Shown: positions 6,092-11,456 of the stretch, piece by piece
Numbering within the stretch: the stretch's first letter is position 1
How the letters are laid out: every line of letters begins with the position of its first letter
Origin: CAYGTS01 sp964352905
GTDB lineage: Bacteria; Pseudomonadota; Gammaproteobacteria; JAHCLG01
Direction of reading: 5' to 3'
Length of the DNA: 11,456 nucleotides
NCBI GenBank assembly: GCA_964352905.1
Contig: CAYGTS010000086.1
Span: 1 to 11,456, forward strand
Made by a program: the position numbers and the translations under genes
The notes under the pieces: model-generated
Database searches by the model: none
Told to the model about the DNA's origin: nothing
The model's input: only the letters and a program-made list of their open reading frames with translations

Positions 6092-7461
6092 GCCTGCTTC
6101 ACATCCTGAATCAGGTGACTCGCTACTTGTTGGCCATCACCATACAGCATGCGTGTTTGATCGAGATAAAATAAATTATTTTCAATTCCCGAAAAGCCTT
6201 TACCTGTGCCGCGTTTAATGACAATCACATTTTTAGCTTTATCGGCATTTAAAATCGGCATGCCGTAAATGGGGCTGCTTTTATCAGCTTTAGCTGCTGG
6301 ATTCACGACATCGTTAGCACCAATCACAATCGCAACATCACAGTTTTGAAATTCATTATTAATATCTTCGATATCATAAATTTTATCGTACGGTACACCC
6401 GCTTCTGCGAGTAACACATTCATATGACCGGGCATGCGGCCAGCAACCGGGTGAATGGCAAACTTTACTTTCACGCCGCGTTCTTCTAACAACTGTGCTA
6501 GCTCCCAAATTTTGTGTTGCGCTTGCGCCACCGCTAAACCATAGCCTGGCACAATAATCACATTGCTGGCATAAGCAAGCATCACTGCCGCATCGGGGGA
6601 TTCGATGGGTTTTAAATTACCGGTGATCCCTTCAGCAGATTGCACGTGCTCTTCTTTATGTGGAATAAATAAAATATTCGTGATTTTTTGATTCATGGCT
6701 TTAGCCATTAATTGCGTTAACAATGAACCCGATGCGCCTACTACGGTGCCGGCAATAATCATCGCGGAATTATTTAACACAAATCCTTCAAATGCCACCG
6801 CAAGGCCGGTCATGGCGTTGAATAGAGAAATCACAATCGGCATATTTGCGCCGCCAATAGGCGTAGTGACTAAAACACCTAATACCAGTAACACAATAAA
6901 GAATAAGCCTAAAAGGGTATGCGCGTGTGGCCAAATAATTAATAACACACCCAACACAACGGCTGTGGCCATTAAACCCATATTAATCCACTGGTGTTGT
7001 TTGAAATGAATAATCTTGCGCATTAAACCTTGCAACTTAGCGTAAGCAATAAGCGATCCACTAAACGATACCGTGCCAATAATCGCACCCAGTAACGCGA
7101 GTACCGTTACCACGAGTGGCAGGGGATGTGCGCGCAATAATTCTGAACCTGCAATTGCAGCGGCTGCACCACCACCCATACCGTTATAAATAGCAATCAT
7201 TTGCGGCATGTTGGTCATCGCAACTTTTTTACCTGAAACATAGGCTAAACCACCGCCTAAAATAATGGCGATTAACATTAATAAATAATTTTGAAAACCA
7301 TGCATTTTCGGTTCAAGAAAGGTGACTAAAATTGCCACCGCCATGCCAATCCCTGCTAAAATGATCCCGCGGCGAGCTGTGCGTGGATGGCTCATTTTTT
7401 TCAAACCAACAATGAAAAAAATCGCAACAATAAAATAAATAATTTGGATAAAACTATGCAT
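6088..7461 (-). CDS. pntB: proton-translocating NAD(P) transhydrogenase, beta subunit
   Basis: A 457-residue inner-membrane subunit carrying most of the proton channel and the NADP(H) site. It couples hydride transfer from NADH to NADP+ to proton entry and so supplies NADPH. Residues 1-265 are hydrophobic helices with conserved blocks IYNGMGGGAA (91-100) and GGANMPIVISLFNAMTG (203-219). The C-terminal domain III has the NADP loop GYGLAVAQAQ (306-315), HPVAGRMPGHMNVLLAEA (337-354), GANDVVNPAA (381-390), and KRGTGKGFSGIENNLFY (416-432). N93 stands where E. coli PntB has the proton-pathway His91, as recalled for three-subunit enzymes, where a His in PntAB takes over. The ATG overlaps the pntAB stop by one base (TAATG), with AAGGAAG upstream inside pntAB. 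Last gene of the operon. Confidence 0.97.
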   Translation of the reverse strand: MHSFIQIIYFIVAIFFIVGLKKMSHPRTARRGIILAGIGMAVAILVTFLEPKMHGFQNYLLMLIAIILGGGLAYVSGKKVAMTNMPQMIAIYNGMGGGAAAAIAGSELLRAHPLPLVVTVLALLGAIIGTVSFSGSLIAYAKLQGLMRKIIHFKQHQWINMGLMATAVVLGVLLIIWPHAHTLLGLFFIVLLVLGVLVTTPIGGANMPIVISLFNAMTGLAVAFEGFVLNNSAMIIAGTVVGASGSLLTQLMAKAMNQKITNILFIPHKEEHVQSAEGITGNLKPIESPDAAVMLAYASNVIIVPGYGLAVAQAQHKIWELAQLLEERGVKVKFAIHPVAGRMPGHMNVLLAEAGVPYDKIYDIEDINNEFQNCDVAIVIGANDVVNPAAKADKSSPIYGMPILNADKAKNVIVIKRGTGKGFSGIENNLFYLDQTRMLYGDGQQVASHLIQDVKQA

Positions 7462-7751
7462 TATTTTTCTTCCTTGCTTGATTTAAACATGTCGAGCATG
7501 CGTTCAGTAACGACATAGCCACCCACCGCATTTACCGTTGCAATGAATACCGCCACAAAGCCAATGAGTTGTTCAGTGTGGGTTTGCGAAGTACCTAGTG
7601 TCACCATGGCACCAACAAGCACGATCCCATGAATAAAATTTGATCCCGACATTAACGGCGTGTGTAAAATTACCGGTACTTTCGAAATGACTTCATAACC
7701 GGTAAAAGCCGCGAGCATAAAAATATAAAGCGCATTAATACCTTCAAACAT
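7461..7751 (-). CDS. pntAB: NAD(P) transhydrogenase, alpha-2 (membrane) subunit
   Basis: A 96-residue membrane protein corresponding to the C-terminal membrane part of the fused PntA of E. coli. It has three hydrophobic helices and the conserved VPVILHTPLMSGSNFIHGIV block (residues 25-44). H41 in SGSNFIHG lines up with the proton-pathway histidine described for the alpha-2 subunit of split transhydrogenases, complementing N93 of PntB. It helps form the proton channel with PntB and docks the soluble PntAA. The start is one base after the pntAA stop (TAAGATG), with AAAGGGGAA upstream. The tail is a short charged MLDMFKSSKEEK. Size and position are exactly as expected for this operon type. Confidence 0.95.
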   Translation of the reverse strand: MFEGINALYIFMLAAFTGYEVISKVPVILHTPLMSGSNFIHGIVLVGAMVTLGTSQTHTEQLIGFVAVFIATVNAVGGYVVTERMLDMFKSSKEEK

Positions 7752-7752
7752 C

Positions 7753-8880
7753 TTATTCCCCTTTTAAGCGTTGGCGAGTAGCGGCATGTGTGATTTCAGC
7801 GTTGTGCGTCACCATGCTCGCTTTTAAAATATCATCATTAAAATCGGGTTTTAATTCATTATCAAACATTAATAATTGCGTAAAATGATATAAATTACGC
7901 GCATACATGTTAGATGCATCGCGCGCCACACTGGCAGGTAAATTAACAGGCCCCACAATCGTGACTTGGTGATGCGTAATCGTTTTACCAGGTTGGGTTA
8001 ATTCACAGTTACCGCCACTTTCAGCGGCCAGATCAATAATGACCGCACCGGCAGGCATCGCTTCCACCATATCTTTAAAAATAATTTTTGGGGCGTTGCG
8101 ACCTGGAATCGCTGCGGTGCTGATAACAATATCGGATTTGGCAATCTGATCTTTTAAGATGGCCTGTTGCTGTTGTTTTTCCTCTGCGGTTAATTCGCGC
8201 GCATAGCCACCTTCACCGCGCGCATCAATATCAAGCTTAACCATTTTGGCACCGAGTGATTCCACTTGTTCGCGTGCTTCTGGGCGAATATCGTAAGCTT
8301 GCACTAACGCACCTAAACGCTTAGCGGTTGCAATCGCTTGCAAACCCGCTACACCAGCACCAATCACCAACACTTTGGCGGGTTTACTGGTACCCGCTGC
8401 GGTGGTGAGCATTGGGAAAAAACGATCGAATTGATTGGCTGCTAAAAGTGCCGCTTTATAACCAGCAATTGATGCCTGTGAAGATAGCGCATCTATAGAT
8501 TGGGCACGTGTAATGCGCGGGATCAATTCCATGGCAAAACTGGTGATTTCTTTTTGTGCTAATTTTTTAATAATGTCATCATTTTTATGCGCGGCTAAAA
8601 AGCTTACTAAAATCGCGCCTTCTGGCATAGCAGCGATTTCATCTAGAGTGGGCGCGCTCACTTTTAAAATAATCGCCGCATTTGCAACACATTGTGCAAA
8701 GTCATCGCAAATGGTCACGTCTTGAAAGAGTTGATCGGGAAAATTAGCCTTTAAGCCGGCATTATGTTGTAAATGAATCTGGCAGTTTAACTGCTGGTAT
8801 TTAGCAATTAAATCGGGTACACAACCAACCCGCGTTTCACCCTGTGCGCTTTCTTGCGGCACGGCAATTTTAATCGACAT
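7753..8880 (-). CDS. pntAA: NAD(P) transhydrogenase, alpha-1 (NAD-binding) subunit
   Basis: A 375-residue soluble domain I that binds NAD(H) and passes hydride to the NADP domain of PntB; it belongs to the alanine dehydrogenase/PNT fold. Visible motifs are ITRAQSIDALSSQASIAGYKA (about 123-143), the nucleotide loop GAGVAGLQA (174-182) with the acidic YDIRPE at 196-201 selecting NAD, and the mobile loop GEGGYARELT (222-231). I place the start at the ATG at 8880, giving MSIKIAVPQESAQGETRV, the family N-terminus, with TAGGGG about ten bases upstream. The same frame is open back to 8994, but those 38 codons are MITE sequence and are rejected. First gene of a tightly packed pntAA-pntAB-pntB operon. 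A MITE inserted 36 bases upstream of the start codon, separating it from any older promoter. Confidence 0.96.
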   Translation of the reverse strand: MSIKIAVPQESAQGETRVGCVPDLIAKYQQLNCQIHLQHNAGLKANFPDQLFQDVTICDDFAQCVANAAIILKVSAPTLDEIAAMPEGAILVSFLAAHKNDDIIKKLAQKEITSFAMELIPRITRAQSIDALSSQASIAGYKAALLAANQFDRFFPMLTTAAGTSKPAKVLVIGAGVAGLQAIATAKRLGALVQAYDIRPEAREQVESLGAKMVKLDIDARGEGGYARELTAEEKQQQQAILKDQIAKSDIVISTAAIPGRNAPKIIFKDMVEAMPAGAVIIDLAAESGGNCELTQPGKTITHHQVTIVGPVNLPASVARDASNMYARNLYHFTQLLMFDNELKPDFNDDILKASMVTHNAEITHAATRQRLKGE

Positions 8881-8916
8881 AAACGGAACACCCCTACGAA
8901 TAATGAATGGCAACAT

Positions 8917-9136
8917 GTATCTATTCAGCAAGTTTGAAGGTGAATTCACCAACAATTCCCGGTGTAGCGAGGAACAGCCATATTTGGTGAACAACTACGA
9001 AAATATTTTTGAGAAAGCGCAGTTTATAAGTTATAAATGAGCATTCGATAAAAGATTTTCGCCGTTTTTAGCCCAAACGCCAGTCCTCTTGATAAGCGGG
9101 GATCAGGGCGCTCCCATCTACATGGTGAATAGTTAC
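8917..9136. mobile_element. IS66-like MITE, complete copy with 8-bp target duplication
   Basis: Ends are GTATCTATTCA (8917-8927) and, reverse-complemented, GTAACTATTCA (9126-9136), matching at 10 of 11. The perfect duplication ggcaacat lies at 8909-8916 and 9137-9144. The element is 220 bp and nearly identical, in inverted orientation, to the copy at 10796-10997. The exception is a swapped internal block: 8951-8981 carries the ATTCCCGG..GAACAGCCAT module where the other copy has a ctgaacgttctc block. It lies between pntAA and the divergent unknown gene, so it separates or rebuilds both promoter regions. Confidence 0.9.
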
Positions 9137-9191
9137 GGCAACATTATGACATAAAAAGTCAAAGGGTTGCGAACTTTTGATTCAAAATGCT

Positions 9192-9221
9192 TTGTAATGA
9201 GTGTACACTTAACTGCATTAT
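9192..9221 (+). promoter_or_regulatory. weak candidate promoter of the unknown gene
   Basis: TTGTAA (9192-9197) and CATTAT (9216-9221) are 18 bases apart, with a gtgtacac palindrome (9201-9208) in the spacer. The gene's ATG is about 46 bases downstream. Match quality is modest and other AT-rich placements are possible. Confidence 0.3.
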
Positions 9222-9267
9222 TTTGATTAAACCGATTTATCAATAAGAGTAAGAAAAGAGGTTGGTT

Positions 9268-10799
9268 ATGTGGAGTTCGTTAAAAAATTTTGTTAAAACA
9301 GCGGGTGGGCTTGTTTTTTCCATTAATTTTATGGGCTTGTTTTTTCCATTAATTTTACAGGAGGCAGGCTAGCCTTTTCTATCCTAGGCGTTACTGTTAC
9401 TCCAACTGTTTTTACTGCTGCTGCTTTGGCTTATTTTGGTGCTGCCTTTTTTTCGGAGCAGATTAAAGGGATTATAGAGAGATTAAAAGAACAGATAAGA
9501 GAACAGCAAGGGGATGCAGATGTAGCAAACCTGCAAGCCGAAATTAATAAGCTCAATAGGTTAGAGGGAATAGTCACTGCTATCGACAGAGGCAATGAAG
9601 TTGCAAATACGTTGGCTAGCTTACAAGATGTGTTTAATCAATTGCAGACAGTTGCAAGCCGCTTGAAAGAGAGTGAACAGACATTTCATTTTTATCTCCC
9701 AACGCAACAAGCTCAGTTGCCGCTTGGGCTTAGTGATTCTACTGTGGCGGTGATATCGCCAGTTCCTGTTAAACCAGATACATTTTCGCAGTTGCTTCTA
9801 TGTTTCAATTCAGCACAACCTAGGTTACCTTCTAGTCCTCTGCAATTGGCTGCTGATGAAGATGGCACGCCATTAGAAAGGTTACCTAATACTTCGCAAA
9901 CAGTGCCTGTTGCTGGTTTTCGTGCAAACCTTGCGAGTTTTTGCCAAAAAGCAGCTGTTTCTAACCCAGGCTCTAGCGCTATAGTATCAGGGCCTTTTGA
10001 GAGTAGCGATCCACCAAAAGCAATCACAAATAACGCATTCATGCCGCCTAGCACATCTATCTCCCCAGGGAACTATGTGACTGCTGTTAGGCTCTGGCAG
10101 GTTGGCTTTCAACCGCAGATAAAGTCGTTAGGGCTTGGCGTAACAGGTTATGTTTATCCAGGATTCTTGCGATGCGAATTATTCCCAAATTCGAGAATAC
10201 AAGTTGACGGTCGTGTTGCAACAGGGTTTGTTCTGAAACAGGCAGGTTGTAGTGGGCTTGTTATAACTGCTAAAGGGCTAGAACTTCTTGTATCAGGTAG
10301 ATTTGTCTGTTGTACGGAAGATGGTATATCAGCGAGAATTTCTGCGCAAGTGCTCGGGCCGCATATGGTGACTCAAGTTGTTTATCCAGTGCAGATTAGT
10401 TTTATGGGTGTGACAATGAACTTAAGCGCTGCAGCGATTGCTAGTGTTTGGGGGCTAGGTGGACAAGCCAGTTTACAACTGGGTTCAAATGGATTCTCTG
10501 GTAGTATTTGTGCTGTAGGTGGTTTTGGTGGAAAAATTTCTATAGTAGTTAATTCTCGTTTTCGGGAATTTCGTGAAGAATGTCATGAAGAGGTAAGAAA
10601 TTTTTTGGAAAAAGATAATCCATATACTCGTTCTATTAAGGATGTTGAAAAAAAATTGAAAGAAGCTGAACAGGATAAGAACACAGTAATGGGAGGACAC
10701 TATTATCGATTCCTACAAGATTTACGTGACAAGCTGATCAGTCAAGCAGCCGCTATTGCAATCAGTGGTCGTTTGTTGCCAAGTATTGAATTTAAGTAA
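9268..10799 (+). pseudogene. unknown membrane-anchored coiled-coil protein, frameshifted near its start
   Basis: The ATG at 9268 has a good Shine-Dalgarno (AGAGG, six bases upstream), but this frame stops at 9370. Removing one copy of a 26-bp tandem duplication (9306-9357) restores one frame of 501 codons. It begins MWSSLKNFVKTAGGLVFS, runs through LGVTVTPTVFTAAAL, and joins the 457-codon frame at 9426. The restored N-terminus is a hydrophobic anchor, followed by a charged coiled coil (about residues 55-130), a Ser/Pro-rich middle, a cysteine-containing beta-rich part, a Gly/Ala-rich hydrophobic stretch (near 375-420), and a second charged helical region (FREFREECHEEVRNFLEK). I recognise no family. 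A TTG at 9426 could start a truncated 457-residue form but has no ribosome site. The stop codon is part of the MITE at 10796. Without that MITE the end would be IEFKK. Confidence 0.7.
9306..9357 (+). repeat. exact 26-bp tandem duplication inside the unknown gene
   Basis: Positions 9306-9331 and 9332-9357 are identical (the unit begins tgggcttgttttttcc and ends attaatttta). The unit length is not a multiple of three, so two copies put the start codon at 9268 out of frame with the long downstream frame; one copy would be in frame. Confidence 0.95.
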
Positions 10800-10997
10800 C
10801 TATTCACCCTGTAGATGGGAACGCCCTGATCCCCTCTTATCAAGAGGACTGGCGTTTGGGCTAAAAACGGCGAAAATCTTTTATCGAAATGCTCATGTAT
10901 AACTCATACACTGCGCTTTCTCAAAAATATTTTCGTAGTTGTTCACCAAATCTGAACGTTCTCGGTAAATTCACCTTCAAATTTACTGAATAGTTAC
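10796..10997. mobile_element. IS66-like MITE, complete copy with 8-bp target duplication
   Basis: Perfect 11-bp terminal inverted repeats: gtaactattca (10796-10806) and tgaatagttac (10987-10997). The perfect duplication gaatttaa lies at 10788-10795 and 10998-11005. The 202-bp interior folds back around a gctcatgtataa core and contains an internal end-like gtagttgttcacc at 10935-10947. It has no ORF. It is inverted relative to the copy at 8917-9136, and each copy has its own target duplication, so they arrived separately rather than as one composite transposon. Its first bases supply the stop codon of the unknown gene. Confidence 0.92.
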
Positions 10998-11052
10998 GAA
11001 TTTAAAAAGTAAGATATACCCAAAGTGATTAGCAAGTAGGTTCTTTCTTTTT

Positions 11053-11215
11053 CCGTCATTGCGAGCACGAAGTGCGAAGCAATCCAGGGGTTAGGATCTT
11101 CGATTTTGCAAGATTTCACTGTGCAAGCTATCGATTCTACCACATTAACTCACATCACCTTAACATCTCATTCATTGGCTCTCGCCAGGTTGCTTCACTT
11201 CGTTCGCAATGACAG
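11053..11215. repeat. paired REP-like sequences in inverted orientation
   Basis: ccgtcattgcgagcacgaag and onward to gcaatcc (11053-11085) is answered by an inverted relative, ggttgcttcacttcgttcgc then aatgac (11188-11213). The two could pair across about 100 bases. The cgtcattgcgag..gaagcaatcc motif is a widespread intergenic REP-type sequence in bacteria. More degenerate pieces occur at 11251-11267, 11275-11293 and 11338-11354. Confidence 0.7.
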
Positions 11216-11226
11216 CTAATTTATTC

Positions 11227-11251
11227 GCTAGTGCGCTAAGAGCGCACTAGC
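11227..11251. other. perfect 11-bp stem, 3-base loop hairpin
   Basis: gctagtgcgct (11227-11237) and agcgcactagc (11241-11251) are exactly complementary around aag. It is GC-rich without a following T-run, so it is more likely a REP-type structural unit than an intrinsic terminator. Confidence 0.8.
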
Positions 11252-11405
11252 TCGCAACGACGGATGGGTTTCTCCGTCACCGCGAGTGCTCCTAACTAAT
11301 TTCAACGTTAGTTCGGTACGTTTTTCAGCCCGGGATAATTGCTCGCAATGACGGCGATCCCGGTGGCCTAATTTCTAATCGCTTTGGGTATAGTGATATT
11401 AAAAG

Positions 11406-11456
11406 GTAACTACTCACTCCGTAGCAGGGAACGCCCATATTTGGGCTAAAAACAGC
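11406..11456. mobile_element. IS66-like MITE, partial copy running off the window
   Basis: It begins gtaactactcactccgtag at 11406 and continues agggaacgcccatatttggg then ctaaaaacagc, matching the first third of the complete copies, in the same orientation as the copy at 10796. The 8 bases before it (attaaaag, 11398-11405) should recur at its far end outside the window if it is complete. Confidence 0.75.

Larger units (their letters stand above)
11015..11392. mobile_element. MITE-like element with TACCCAAAG ends carrying REP-like hairpins
   Basis: Left end tatacccaaagtgattag (11015-11032) is mirrored by ctaatcgctttgggtata (11375-11392), with one mismatch in 18. If the terminal TA on each side is the target duplication, the element proper is 11017-11390; a TA target would fit Tc1/IS630-type mobilisation, but this is only suggestive. 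No ORF is visible. The interior is several degenerate cgtcattgcgag-type repeats in both orientations plus strong hairpins. A solo end of the same type lies at 157-177. Confidence 0.65.

Noticed and set aside
8881..8994. 38-codon N-terminal extension of pntAA
   Set aside because: The extra codons lie mostly within the MITE and its target duplication, resemble no transhydrogenase, and the ATG at 8880 gives the normal family N-terminus.
9713..10054. 113-codon minus-strand ORF inside the unknown gene
   Set aside because: It lies opposite the long plus-strand frame, with no start signals and no recognisable content.
8917..10997. A single composite transposon carrying the unknown gene
   Set aside because: Each flanking MITE has its own distinct perfect 8-bp duplication, so they inserted separately.
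11053..11354. CRISPR array
   Set aside because: The repeats are few, degenerate, in both orientations and irregularly spaced, which fits REP-like hairpins instead.

Overview
The window looks like accessory-rich chromosome of a gammaproteobacterium, probably a host-associated relative of the Legionella/Coxiella/Rickettsiella group. This placement is an inference. It rests on a moderately AT-rich composition, a three-gene transhydrogenase operon (pntAA-pntAB-pntB), a DedA-PAP2-LssY-like fusion protein, and many short non-autonomous repeats. No rRNA, tRNA or CRISPR array was seen.

Layout. Positions 1-182 are fragments of mosaic repeats. A ParD/ParE-type toxin-antitoxin pair on the minus strand (193-725) has its own promoter and lies between two exact 20-bp direct repeats (72-91 and 824-843). 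A fold-back element (859-1033) has inserted into the 3' end of the next gene, a 675-residue DedA/PAP2 membrane protein. That gene follows lipA (lipoyl synthase) on the same strand. Next come a small cysteine-rich ORF that appears frameshifted (4154-4416), a MITE, and a plus-strand AAA ATPase of the DUF4143 type (4840-6045). This ATPase converges on the minus-strand pnt operon (6088-8880) across a shared hairpin. Upstream of pntAA lie a second MITE and then a plus-strand gene of unknown function (9268-10799), broken near its start by a 26-bp tandem duplication. The right end (10796-11456) holds a third MITE, a 376-bp element full of REP-like hairpins, and the start of another MITE.

The main result is the mobile-element record. 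Three MITEs (4441-4618, 8917-9136, 10796-10997) have GTAAC/GTTAC-type ends and each is flanked by a perfect 8-bp target duplication (atattatc, ggcaacat, gaatttaa). GTAA ends plus 8-bp duplications are the signature of IS66-family transposition, so these are best read as IS66-mobilised MITEs. A different fold-back element (859-1033) has CAG...ATTCCCGC ends and a 9-bp duplication. A third family has TACCCAAAG ends and a possible TA duplication. The interiors are built from interchangeable modules.

These insertions remodel genes. Two supply the stop codon of the gene they hit, one sits 36 bp upstream of the pntAA start codon, and one sits 24 bp upstream of the cysteine-rich ORF. The pre-insertion gene ends can be read directly by removing each element with one copy of its duplication.
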